A stretch of DNA of 64,000 nt from WLND01 sp040398845 (GTDB lineage: Bacteria; Actinomycetota; Actinomycetes; S36-B12): NCBI GenBank assembly GCA_040398845.1, contig JBBATH010000005.1, forward strand, positions 158,462 to 222,461. Reading direction: 5' to 3'. Shown here one piece after another: positions 9,366-16,748 of this stretch; position 1 is the stretch's first letter, and each line of letters opens with the position of its first letter. Made by a program: the position numbers and the translations under genes. A model generated the notes under the pieces. The model saw only the letters and a list, made by a program, of their open reading frames with translations, ran no database searches and was not told the origin of the DNA.

Positions 9366-10337
9366 CTACCCGATTGTCAGCACAATCTTCCCGTGGATAT
9401 CACCTGCAGCCATGGCTTCAAAGGCCTCGGCAGCCCGGCCCATCGGCAACTCGCGGTCGATGATCGGGCGAGCCCCCGTGCGAACGAGGAGGTCGACGAG
9501 CTCACCCAGTTCGTCAGCGGTGCCCATCGTTGAGCCGACAATGTTCAACTGAAGGAAGAACACCCGATTGAGGTCGGCCGGTGGATTGGCGCCCGAGGTC
9601 GCTCCCGAGATCACGATGGTCCCGCCCGGTCGCAGCGATCGCAAGGAGTGGTCCCAGGTTGCCTCGCCCACGGTCTCCATGACGGCATCAACCTTGCCTG
9701 GGAGCTTCGCACCACTCTCAAATGCCGCGTCGGCACCGATCGACAGGGCCCAGTCGCGCTTCTCCTCGGTCCGCGAAGTCACCCACACCGTGCGGCCGAG
9801 AGCCTTTCCGAGGACGATGAGCGCGGTGGCCACGCCGCCGGCAGCGCCCTGAACGAGGATCGTGTCACCCTCCGACGTCGCCGACTTCGTCTTGATCATC
9901 CGGTAGGCGGTGAGGTAGGCGACAGGCAGGCAGGCCGCCTCGGCCCAGGTCAGTTCGGAAGGCTTATCGATGAGATTGCGTGCCGGCACCCGCACCCTCT
10001 CCGCGAAGGTGCCGGGGTAGACCTCGCTTAGGAGCGATCGGCGAGCATCAAGGGTTTCATCGCCACGACCCACCCCCACATCGCCGACGACCCCGTGAAC
10101 GATGACCTCACGGCCGTCGTCGGTGACTCCCGCTGCATCCGACCCAAGGATCATTGGTACCCGCTCGGCCGAAAGTGCCTGGCCTTTGAGCGACCATAAG
10201 TCGTGGTGGTTCAGGCTCGCCGCCTTCACGTGGACCGTCACCCAGCCCTCTGGCGTAGACGGTTCGTCGATCTCACCGATCGTGAGGCAGGACAGCGGGT
10301 CGTCACGGCTTACTCCGTGCGCGTAGCAGGCGATCAT
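9366..10337 (-). CDS. zinc-independent MDR/quinone-reductase-like alcohol dehydrogenase
   Basis: NAD(P)H-dependent oxidoreductase of the medium-chain family, 323 residues. The N-terminal GroES-like domain has LNHHDLWSLKG and GSDAAGV; the Rossmann domain follows with VQGAAGGVATALIVLGKALG at about 160-180. The cysteine pair for structural zinc and the catalytic zinc ligands are absent, which points to the quinone oxidoreductase/enoyl reductase branch. Its ATG is preceded by TAAAGT and six bases, a leaderless layout. It is divergent from the threonine aldolase gene with a 53-base shared promoter region. Substrate unknown. Confidence 0.85.
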   Translation of the reverse strand: MIACYAHGVSRDDPLSCLTIGEIDEPSTPEGWVTVHVKAASLNHHDLWSLKGQALSAERVPMILGSDAAGVTDDGREVIVHGVVGDVGVGRGDETLDARRSLLSEVYPGTFAERVRVPARNLIDKPSELTWAEAACLPVAYLTAYRMIKTKSATSEGDTILVQGAAGGVATALIVLGKALGRTVWVTSRTEEKRDWALSIGADAAFESGAKLPGKVDAVMETVGEATWDHSLRSLRPGGTIVISGATSGANPPADLNRVFFLQLNIVGSTMGTADELGELVDLLVRTGARPIIDRELPMGRAAEAFEAMAAGDIHGKIVLTIG

Positions 10338-10377
10338 GGCCCGACTTTACTCAGCGAGCAGCTTCTCCCGCCATTGA

Positions 10378-10383
10378 TACTGT
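10378..10383 (+). promoter_or_regulatory. -10 box of threonine aldolase gene
   Basis: TACTGT is seven bases before the ATG at 10391, with no Shine-Dalgarno, so a leaderless mRNA is likely. Confidence 0.4.
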
Positions 10384-10390
10384 TCCTTGC

Positions 10391-11443
10391 ATGAGAACCT
10401 TGGCGAGCGACAACTATTCAGGCGCCCATCCGGCGGTTCTCGAGGCGATTGCCTCAGCCAACGCCAATCATGCGCCGGCCTACGGCGGCGATTCGGTCAC
10501 TGAGCGCGCCGTTGAGCTCTTCAGGGAGCACCTCGGCGCGCACGTCGACGTGTTCATGACCTTCAACGGCACCGGATCAAACGTCATCGGGATGCAGTCG
10601 CTCATGCGCTCGTGGGAGGCCATCATCTGTGCCTCATCCGCCCATATCAATGTCGATGAGGCCGGGGCGCCAGAGAAGTTGCTTGGGTCCAAGCTCATCA
10701 CCCTCGACACCCCCGATGGCAAGCTCACCCCGGCGATGATTGAGGCCGTGCAGTGGCGGGCCGGCGACATCCACCAGAGCCAGCCCAAGGTCGTGCTCAT
10801 CACCCAATCGACCGAATCCGGCACGCGCTACTCCCCCGAGGAGGTCAGAGCTATCGCCGACACGGCCCATGCACGCGGCCTCTACCTCTACATGGATGGC
10901 GCCCGCATCGCCAATGCCGCTGCCGGTCTCGGAGTGGAATTGCGGGCTATCACCACCGATGCCGGAGTCGATGCGATGTCGTTTGGTGGCACGAAGAACG
11001 GTACCATTCTTGCCGAAGCCGTCGTCATTCTCAACCCCCGACTCGCCACAGGCGGAGACTTGAGCGTCACCGAGAATCTCGGCTTCATCCGCAAGCAATA
11101 CATGCAGTTGTCAAGCAAGATGCGATTCAATTCGGCCCAATTCATCGCACTGCTCACCGATGATCTGTGGCGCGAGAATGCATCGCATGCCAACGCCATG
11201 GCTCAGCGCCTAGCCGCTGCGGTCGCTGATGTTCCCGGGTTGACGATTGAGCGGCCTGTCGAGGCGAACGGAGTGTTCGCGACCATTCCAGCCCATACGA
11301 TCCCGATCCTTCAGCAGCACACGCCCTTCTACGTGTGGGACGAGGCCGCAAGCGAGGTCCGGTGGCTGTGCTCGTGGGACACGACTGAGCAGGAGATCGA
11401 CGACTTCGCATCGACGGTTAAGTCTGTCCTCTCCGGTACCTGA
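10391..11443 (+). CDS. threonine aldolase / beta-eliminating lyase family PLP enzyme
   Basis: Pyridoxal-phosphate enzyme that would split L-threonine or allo-threonine to glycine and acetaldehyde. The 350 residues fit the family; the N-terminus LASDNYSGAHPAVLEAI, the segment YLYMDGARIANAA with the PLP-contacting Asp, and SFGGTKNGTILAEAV with the Schiff-base Lys (about 202) are all visible. The gene ends inside the convergent sodX gene (26-base overlap). Low-specificity threonine aldolase is the best guess; a related tyrosine or tryptophan lyase is less likely because of the short length. Confidence 0.9.
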   Translation: MRTLASDNYSGAHPAVLEAIASANANHAPAYGGDSVTERAVELFREHLGAHVDVFMTFNGTGSNVIGMQSLMRSWEAIICASSAHINVDEAGAPEKLLGSKLITLDTPDGKLTPAMIEAVQWRAGDIHQSQPKVVLITQSTESGTRYSPEEVRAIADTAHARGLYLYMDGARIANAAAGLGVELRAITTDAGVDAMSFGGTKNGTILAEAVVILNPRLATGGDLSVTENLGFIRKQYMQLSSKMRFNSAQFIALLTDDLWRENASHANAMAQRLAAAVADVPGLTIERPVEANGVFATIPAHTIPILQQHTPFYVWDEAASEVRWLCSWDTTEQEIDDFASTVKSVLSGT

Positions 11444-11717
11444 GGACGAGGCAGCCGATCACGCGGTCGCGGGGCACCACACCGAAGCCGCGACTGTCGT
11501 CACTCCAAGCAGCGTTGTCACCCTCGACCCACCATCCGTGAGGTTCCTCGCGCATGGCTCGCTTCACGATGAGCAGGTCAGGTCGCGTGGGATGACAAAT
11601 CAGCAGGACGTCGCCGGGCCGGATGCGTCCAATGGTGCGAACGAGCCACCAGTCCCCGGAATGCAGGGCCGGCTCCATTGACGGTCCGGCAATGCAGACC
11701 GCGGTCAATCCGAGCAT
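11418..11717 (-). CDS. sodX: nickel superoxide dismutase maturation protease (S26 family)
   Basis: Signal-peptidase-like protease that trims the leader of NiSOD so that its His1 can bind nickel. The 99 residues contain GPSMEPALHSGD with the nucleophile Ser and LLIVKRAMRE with the general-base Lys, then EGDNAAWSDDSR. No membrane anchor is present, as in other SodX proteins. The ATG at 11717 is chosen because GGGAGG lies eight bases upstream; a GTG at 11771 also opens the frame but overlaps the sodN promoter. The gene is divergent from sodN, the usual pairing. Confidence 0.9.
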   Translation of the reverse strand: MLGLTAVCIAGPSMEPALHSGDWWLVRTIGRIRPGDVLLICHPTRPDLLIVKRAMREEPHGWWVEGDNAAWSDDSRGFGVVPRDRVIGCLVLRYRRGQT

Positions 11718-11755
11718 CGCCCCATCCTCCCGCGCTCCCGCGTCGACGATCGGCG

Positions 11756-11761
11756 CTAGGC
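11756..11761 (+). promoter_or_regulatory. probable -10 box of sodN
   Basis: TAGGCT stands 49 bases before the sodN ATG, in the gap between the divergent sodX and sodN genes. Nickel/Nur or redox control is typical of such genes, but I see no clear operator. Confidence 0.35.
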
Positions 11762-11810
11762 TTAGATCCACATTCGTTTATTGCTGCCGTTGACCACCGA
11801 AGGGAACACC

Positions 11811-12209
11811 ATGCTTACCCGTTTCTTCGCCCCCACGCAGACTGCCTACGCACACTGCGACCTCCCCTGCGGCGTTTACGACCCCGCTCAGGCCCGCCTC
11901 GAGGCTGAGTCGGTCAAGGCCTGCATGGTCAAGTACCACGCCTCCGATGATGCCGACTTCAAGGGACGCGCGATCACGATCAAGGAAGACCGCTCGAACA
12001 TGGTCAAGGAGCACCTGTGGGTCCTGTGGACCGACTATTTCAAGGCACCGCACTTCGAGCAGTACCCGCAGTTGAACAGCCTGTTCAACGAGGCAACGAA
12101 GCTCGCTGGTGCGGGCGGCACCAAGGGCACGGTCGATGTCGCTGTCGCCGACAACCTCCTCACCAAGATCGATGAGATCGCTGTCATCTTCTGGGAGACC
12201 AAGAAGTAG
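11811..12209 (+). CDS. sodN: nickel-containing superoxide dismutase
   Basis: Converts superoxide to oxygen and hydrogen peroxide using a Ni centre. The precursor is 132 residues; a 14-residue leader precedes the nickel hook HCDLPCGVYDP, in which His15, Cys16 and Cys20 become His1, Cys2 and Cys6 after SodX cleavage. The mature part of 118 residues matches the family. The ATG at 11811 has AAGGGA at five bases. A four-helix bundle is expected, forming a cytoplasmic hexamer. The maturation protease is encoded divergently next door, so all known needs for activity are local apart from nickel uptake. Confidence 0.97.
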   Translation: MLTRFFAPTQTAYAHCDLPCGVYDPAQARLEAESVKACMVKYHASDDADFKGRAITIKEDRSNMVKEHLWVLWTDYFKAPHFEQYPQLNSLFNEATKLAGAGGTKGTVDVAVADNLLTKIDEIAVIFWETKK

Positions 12210-12262
12210 GTCAGTTTCCGACACCTCCCCAGCGCGGGGCTCGCAGCCGAGCGCCGGGATTC

Positions 12263-12297
12263 GATGGTCCTCGAAGCTTCGCGCATCGGGGACCATC
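12263..12297. terminator. bidirectional terminator between sodN and PNGase F-like gene
   Basis: GATGGTCC at 12263-12270 pairs with GGACCATC at 12290-12297, with an inner CGAAGCTTCG palindrome. It lies between two convergent genes and touches the stop of the minus-strand gene. No T-run follows. Confidence 0.55.
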
Positions 12298-13351
12298 AGT
12301 CGTTTGAGTAGGCGATGAGGACCGTTGACAACCGGTAGGTAGGCGGAGTGTGGCGTCCGCCGTCGTACTCGGCCCCCGTACCGAGCGTGCACGTCGTCGG
12401 GATGAACGGCGCCGCTCCCGGTCGACAGCCGTTGACGTAGGGAGTGACCGAATATGCCAACCGTGCAGCGCTCCCTCGAATATCGCCGCTCACGTCAACA
12501 TCCCACGGCTTGACGAGTGCTCCCGGGCACCATCCTGCCCGCGAATACCAGTAGTTACCTCGCTGGCCCCGAACTCCCGACGTGGCGCAATCGTTGCGCC
12601 AACCGACCACGTCGTGCCGCACCCCATTGACCCGGATGGTGTGGGTACGGGGACAGAATTCGGCGCAGTCATCCTCATTTCCCTGCCCATGGCCCGTCAC
12701 GAACGTCCGCAGGGAGAACCTCTTCGCCTCAGGGAGTTCTAGGGTGACAGTGGGCGCGTCGACCGCTGTCGGGACGATCGGATCTCCATATCGAACCTCG
12801 CGGGGGGACCACACCGGGATAACTGCGATGGCCTTGCGATCGGGACGACCTGGGACAAGGTCGAACGATGTACTGAGTTGCCAGCCAGTGCCGCCGTCGC
12901 TGCCCGGCCCAACCCACGTGTCGATGTGGGCTACCAGAGTCACGTCTCCGGTCAAAAGCGGGCGCATGTCGGTGACGTCGAGGGACCATCGACCTCCCAC
13001 CCCGTACGGCGTCATGAACCGCGCGAGCTCGATGACTGTCGCCGGGGAGTCGTCTGTTCCGGGCTCGGTCACCACTCCGATGGTCCCGTACCGGTCCCAC
13101 GGATCGCATCCCCCATCGGGGCAGTCCAGGCGCACACGCATGGTGATGCGCGAAAAATCGCCGCTCACCGGGAACGAGGCCAGGGTCGTTACGTCTCGCC
13201 GGTTGTCGTCTGCGGAGAAGTAAACGGGGGTATCGTCGAAGCTGGGAACCTTGACCAAACGTGGCTCCGCATGGGCGGTCGATGTCTGAGCCGGTGCGAG
13301 AAGGGTTAACATCACGGCAGTCACGAGGACGAGGTTTCTGAGCCAGTTCAT
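12296..13351 (-). CDS. secreted PNGase F-like N-glycan amidase
   Basis: Predicted exported peptide-N4-(N-acetyl-glucosaminyl)asparagine amidase, which would release N-glycans from glycoproteins. After a signal peptide (1-28, ending STAHA) come the two jelly-roll parts: CDPWDRYGTIGVV with Asp86 at the place of catalytic Asp60 of Flavobacterium PNGase F, RFMTPYG and LDVTDMRPLLTG, then DDCAEFCPRTHTI with Glu231 at the place of Glu206, and SRAGWCPG. The 351-residue length and cysteine pattern agree. Such enzymes are rare in actinobacteria as far as I know. A four-codon mini-frame may couple its translation (see findings). Activity on free substrate is inferred from motifs only. Confidence 0.85.
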   Translation of the reverse strand: MNWLRNLVLVTAVMLTLLAPAQTSTAHAEPRLVKVPSFDDTPVYFSADDNRRDVTTLASFPVSGDFSRITMRVRLDCPDGGCDPWDRYGTIGVVTEPGTDDSPATVIELARFMTPYGVGGRWSLDVTDMRPLLTGDVTLVAHIDTWVGPGSDGGTGWQLSTSFDLVPGRPDRKAIAVIPVWSPREVRYGDPIVPTAVDAPTVTLELPEAKRFSLRTFVTGHGQGNEDDCAEFCPRTHTIRVNGVRHDVVGWRNDCATSGVRGQRGNYWYSRAGWCPGALVKPWDVDVSGDIRGSAARLAYSVTPYVNGCRPGAAPFIPTTCTLGTGAEYDGGRHTPPTYRLSTVLIAYSND

Positions 13352-13369
13352 CGATAATCCATGAGCAGC

Positions 13370-13375
13370 AGTGTA
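13370..13375 (-). promoter_or_regulatory. -10 box and leaderless mini-ORF before PNGase F-like gene
   Basis: TACACT on the minus strand is seven bases before an ATG at 13362 that opens the four-codon frame MDYR and stops in an ATGA overlap with the start of the amidase gene at 13351. No Shine-Dalgarno serves 13351. Confidence 0.4.
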
Positions 13376-13380
13376 AGGAG

Positions 13381-13749
13381 GTGGACGTCATTCGCTGGGC
13401 CGCGTCGCTTGCATTGGCACTGTGCACCATCTTCGGACCGAGCCTCGGCAGCGCTCAGGCCCAAGAGGTTGCCGGACTGCGATGGTCGATCGTGAAGAAG
13501 CCGGACTGCCCACCCCGTTCCTGCTGGCAGGTGCGGGTCACCGCAGCATCGACCTCCTGCCCCCACGGCCTCTACCTCGCCCTCAATCAATGGACCGAGG
13601 CCGACCTGCGCTCAACGAGCAACGTCTTCCTCTCCGATGTCACCGCGGTCCTCCCGCGGCTGCGAAGTCGCGAGACCGTTATTGTCACTCTGCCACGGTC
13701 AGCGCGGAGCGCGCAGGGCGTCTCGATGAGTGAGATCAACTGTTACTGA
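13381..13749 (+). CDS. small secreted protein of unknown function
   Basis: A 122-residue protein with an N-terminal signal (RWAASLALALCTIFGPSLGSAQA) and a short mature domain with four to five cysteines (PDCPPRSCW, TSCPHG, terminal INCY), suggesting disulphides outside the cell. I do not recognise the family. The frame starts at GTG 13381, but AAGGAGG abuts that codon; an in-frame ATT at 13390 has ideal spacing, so the true start is uncertain. It is divergent from the PNGase F-like gene, so the pair could share regulation and both act outside the cell. Confidence 0.6.
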   Translation: MDVIRWAASLALALCTIFGPSLGSAQAQEVAGLRWSIVKKPDCPPRSCWQVRVTAASTSCPHGLYLALNQWTEADLRSTSNVFLSDVTAVLPRLRSRETVIVTLPRSARSAQGVSMSEINCY

Positions 13750-13792
13750 GGGCACCCCTGGTCAGCCACCAGGCGAAAGCTGCTCAGCCTCG

Positions 13793-13811
13793 TATACTGA
13801 TTGAACAATCA
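13793..13811 (+). promoter_or_regulatory. promoter with overlapping operator for nitroreductase gene
   Basis: TATACT at 13793-13798 is a good -10 box. It overlaps the inverted repeat TGATTG-AA-CAATCA (13798-13811), a likely repressor site at the transcription start. The leader to the ATG at 13856 is about 45 bases. No regulator gene is adjacent. Confidence 0.5.
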
Positions 13812-13855
13812 ATTACCAGACCGCGGCGTACCCCGCCGGGCACCGAGGAGACGCG

Positions 13856-14485
13856 ATGACCGCCACGACCCAATCCGCCACCTTCGAAGCAGCGAGCAGT
13901 CGAACCATCGATGGGTTGGCCGCGAGTCTGCTCTTCAAGGATGCCCACACCGCCTACGGCTTCACCGCCGCACCGGTCAGTGACGAGGTGCTCGCAGACC
14001 TCTACAGCCTCATGCGCTTCGGCCCGACCGCGATGAACACCCAGCCGCTGCGCATCACTTTTATACGCAGCGATGAGGCCAAGGCCCGACTTCTCCCACT
14101 GCTCGCGGAGGGCAACCGGCCCAAGTCACTCTCCGCCCCAGTGGTCGCCATCCTCGCCGCCGACACCAACTTCCACGAGCATCTTCATCGCATCCTGCCG
14201 CAGGTTCCGGACGCAAAGGACAAATTCGCCGATGATGCCGCTCGGATCCAAGCGGCCCTGTTTAATGCGACCCTTCAGGCCGGTTACTTCATCATCGCCG
14301 CCCGAGCAGTCGGTCTTGATGCCGGCCCGATGGGCGGGTTCAACAAGGCGGGCGTTGACGCGGAGTTCTTCTCCGGCACCGGTCTGCAATCTCTGCTCGT
14401 CGTGAATCTAGGGCAGGTGGCCGATGGAGCAAACAATCCGCGTAGTCCCCGTCACGCATACGACGAGGCGGTCACCGTCCTGTAG
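13856..14485 (+). CDS. nitroreductase family protein, RutE-like
   Basis: FMN-dependent reductase of 209 residues, close in pattern to malonic semialdehyde reductase RutE/RutE-like HadB proteins: RFGPTAMNTQPLRITF at about 54-69 binds FMN, NRPKSLSAPVVAILAAD follows, and the second FMN loop GLDAGPMGGFNK is near 155-166. No other rut genes are nearby, so the physiological substrate is open (quinone, enal or semialdehyde). A promoter with a palindromic operator precedes it, so it is probably inducible. The ATG at 13856 follows GAGGAGACGCG, a usable ribosome site. Confidence 0.87.
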   Translation: MTATTQSATFEAASSRTIDGLAASLLFKDAHTAYGFTAAPVSDEVLADLYSLMRFGPTAMNTQPLRITFIRSDEAKARLLPLLAEGNRPKSLSAPVVAILAADTNFHEHLHRILPQVPDAKDKFADDAARIQAALFNATLQAGYFIIAARAVGLDAGPMGGFNKAGVDAEFFSGTGLQSLLVVNLGQVADGANNPRSPRHAYDEAVTVL

Positions 14486-14512
14486 TCGCTCTCAGCTCAG
14501 CGCGCCACGTCC

Positions 14513-14518
14513 TAGGCT
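14513..14518 (+). promoter_or_regulatory. -10 box of GNAT gene
   Basis: TAGGCT is eight bases before the ATG at 14527; there is no Shine-Dalgarno. Confidence 0.35.
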
Positions 14519-14526
14519 CAGTACCC

Positions 14527-15054
14527 ATGCCGACACCTGAGAGCAACACCTTGCCTACCGGCCATATTCGCAGGGCCGCTCCCAGCGACATCGGTGAGAT
14601 CCTCGCAATGGTGCGTGAGCTAGCCGAGTACGAGCGGCTCGCAGATCAGGCGGTCGCCACTCCCGCGCAATTCCACGCAGCCCTCTTCGGGTCAGCCCCA
14701 GCCGTTTATGCCCTCGTCGTTGACGACGACCCCGAAGCGAGCACCCTTGCCGGCTTCGCCATCTACTTCCTCAACTTCTCGACTTGGCTCGGCGTCCATG
14801 GCCTCTACCTCGAGGACCTGTTCGTTCGTCCGGCATTTCGTGGCCGTGGCTTCGGCAAGGCACTCCTCGCCACGATGGCGAAGGTGTGCGTCGACGAGGG
14901 GTACGGACGCTTCGAATGGTGGGTCCTCGACTGGAACGACGATGCCCTGAAGGTCTACGCCTCGATCGGGGCGGTGCCGATGGATGAATGGACGGTTCAG
15001 CGGGTGAGCGGACAGGCACTCATCGACCTTGCGGCCCTCGCGAACCCCACGTAG
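14527..15054 (+). CDS. GNAT N-acetyltransferase, diamine/thialysine type
   Basis: Acetyl-CoA dependent acetyltransferase, 175 residues. The pattern IRRAAPSDIGEILAMVRELAEYE at the N-terminus, LYLEDLFVRPAFRGRGFGKALL (acetyl-CoA pyrophosphate loop, about 97-118) and FEWWVLDWNDDALKVYASIGA resemble spermidine/spermine or thialysine acetyltransferases. The 3' end overlaps the convergent amine oxidase gene by 35 bases; that neighbour is intriguing since both could act on amines, but they are on opposite strands and may be unrelated. Confidence 0.85.
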   Translation: MPTPESNTLPTGHIRRAAPSDIGEILAMVRELAEYERLADQAVATPAQFHAALFGSAPAVYALVVDDDPEASTLAGFAIYFLNFSTWLGVHGLYLEDLFVRPAFRGRGFGKALLATMAKVCVDEGYGRFEWWVLDWNDDALKVYASIGAVPMDEWTVQRVSGQALIDLAALANPT

Positions 15055-16288
15055 CCAGCACCTCTTGGGCCACCCGCTCCCCCGACCGCAGGGCCCCCTC
15101 CATGAGACCTGACCATGGTCCGGCAGTGTGTTCCCCGGCAAAGTGCAGGCGGCCAACCCGCGTGGCCATGAGGTCAGGGTCGTCCTCGTGGCTCACCGAG
15201 CGCTCCGCGGAATAGGCCATGCCAGCCCAAGGATCATCGGCCCAGGTCGACAGGAGCACCCGATCAACATCGAGTGAGAGTTCCGGTCGCAGGTCTGCGA
15301 GGCGGGCGAGCCAGCCTCCCGGACCGCTCATCACGCCGAGTCGGTCCAGCGCTGGCATTGAGCCTGCGAAGCAGTGCGCAATCGGCTGCGTCACGCCTGA
15401 TGCATCGGTCGCCACCCAAGTCCAGTAGCCGTCTGGCACCGACAGCACCGCTGACGCAGGCGCCGGCTGCGTAAGCATGACGTGCAACTTCGCCGCCTGA
15501 CCAAGTCCGGTTCGCGACCACGCTTCGACCTTCCATGCAGGTAACGCCGGCTCAACCGGCATGGCACTCGAGCAGGCAAGCGGCACCGTGACGATGACCG
15601 CATCAGCCCGCTCCGGCCCCTCATCGGTCCAGGCCGTGGCCGAGCCCTCGTCATGAGTAAGCCGGCGGACCGGGCAGCCGAGCCGAACTCGATTACCGAG
15701 ATGGGCGGCAAGGCCATGGGCGATTCCCTGGTTGCCACCGGCGACCCGATACGTAGGATTCGGCTCGAATGCCGACGCCGTCCCCTGCAGCGCCCTGCAC
15801 GAGAGCTCGGTCACCTCCGCCGCCCAGCTGATCGAAATGCGCGTAAGTATTGCCTCGACCGCTGCCCGGCTCACTCCACCTGCTGAACCCGGCTGGGTCG
15901 CCAGCACTTGCTCGGCGATGCCTGCGACCGAGACCGAGCTCGGCGCTTTCGCGGCTGCGTCGGCAAGAATCGCCGCGGTCGCGGCAACCTCCCCAACCGT
16001 CACCGGCACCCCACCCCGAGGCTCGCGAACGTAATAGCTCATCGTCGTGTTCGCAAGCTCCAGGCCAAGGCGTGCGACCCACGTGGTGAGGTGCTCGTAC
16101 CCATCGAGGACGAACTCGGCGCCACGCTCGATCACGGTTCCCTTGTCACCTGGCACTAGTTCCCAGGACCAGACGCGCCCGCCGACGCGGTCACGCGCCT
16201 CAAGAACCGTCACATCCACTCCGGCATCGGCGAGCACCCAAGCCGCACTGAGCCCAGCCAACCCTGCACCAACGATGATCACCCGCAT
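15020..16288 (-). CDS. FAD-dependent amine oxidase
   Basis: Flavoprotein of the monoamine oxidase/phytoene desaturase superfamily, 422 residues. It opens with VIIVGAGLAGLSAAW and VLEARDRVGGRVWS (dinucleotide and GG motifs) and closes with GRLHFAGEHTAGPWSGLMEGALRSG, the conserved FAD-contacting C-terminus. The substrate domain lies between. Likely product is an aldehyde plus ammonia and peroxide from an amine. The ATG at 16288 has TACGGT six bases upstream, a leaderless start. Convergent with the GNAT gene. Exact substrate unknown. Confidence 0.88.
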   Translation of the reverse strand: MRVIIVGAGLAGLSAAWVLADAGVDVTVLEARDRVGGRVWSWELVPGDKGTVIERGAEFVLDGYEHLTTWVARLGLELANTTMSYYVREPRGGVPVTVGEVAATAAILADAAAKAPSSVSVAGIAEQVLATQPGSAGGVSRAAVEAILTRISISWAAEVTELSCRALQGTASAFEPNPTYRVAGGNQGIAHGLAAHLGNRVRLGCPVRRLTHDEGSATAWTDEGPERADAVIVTVPLACSSAMPVEPALPAWKVEAWSRTGLGQAAKLHVMLTQPAPASAVLSVPDGYWTWVATDASGVTQPIAHCFAGSMPALDRLGVMSGPGGWLARLADLRPELSLDVDRVLLSTWADDPWAGMAYSAERSVSHEDDPDLMATRVGRLHFAGEHTAGPWSGLMEGALRSGERVAQEVLATWGSRGPQGR

Positions 16289-16373
16289 GCGCCCACCGTA
16301 TGCCCGAAGCGGCCTCCGGAGTTCCTGGCACGCCCAGCGATAGGCTCACCTCACTTGCGAAGGAGGTCTGCCA

Positions 16374-16748
16374 ATGCTCGAGCCCATCACCTTGAGTTTT
16401 CCGGCGCACGCAGCGAATGTGACCCTCGCACGCACCACGGCGGCGACGCTCGCAGCCCGGCTCGACTTCACGATTGATCAGGTCGAAGACGCCCGCCTCG
16501 CAATCGATGAAGCGGTATCCCAACTCATCACTGGTGACGACGAGACCATCACCTGCTCGTTCCTCATCTCGGGCTCCGAGCTCACCATGGTCGTGACCTC
16601 GAATGCGTTAAATGCGACTCTCCCGGATCCGGAGGGATTCGGGTGGATCGTCATGCGGGCCCTTGTTGACGAGGTTCACGCCGATGAACTCGGCGGACTC
16701 GTGACCCTTACCCTGCTCATGCGCGGTCTGGAGCCAGCAGGGGCATGA
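16374..16748 (+). CDS. RsbW-like anti-sigma factor (GHKL ATPase)
   Basis: Serine-kinase-type anti-sigma factor, 124 residues. The helix VEDARLAIDEAVSQLI carries the N-box region, and DPEGFGWIVMRALVDEV resembles the ATP-lid/G-box end; the N-box Asn is replaced (DEAVSQL), so ATP binding may be weak. AAGGAGG stands ahead of the ATG. Its stop overlaps the following sigma-factor start (ATGA at 16745-16748), so it almost certainly holds that sigma factor. No anti-anti-sigma gene is nearby. Confidence 0.83.
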   Translation: MLEPITLSFPAHAANVTLARTTAATLAARLDFTIDQVEDARLAIDEAVSQLITGDDETITCSFLISGSELTMVVTSNALNATLPDPEGFGWIVMRALVDEVHADELGGLVTLTLLMRGLEPAGA

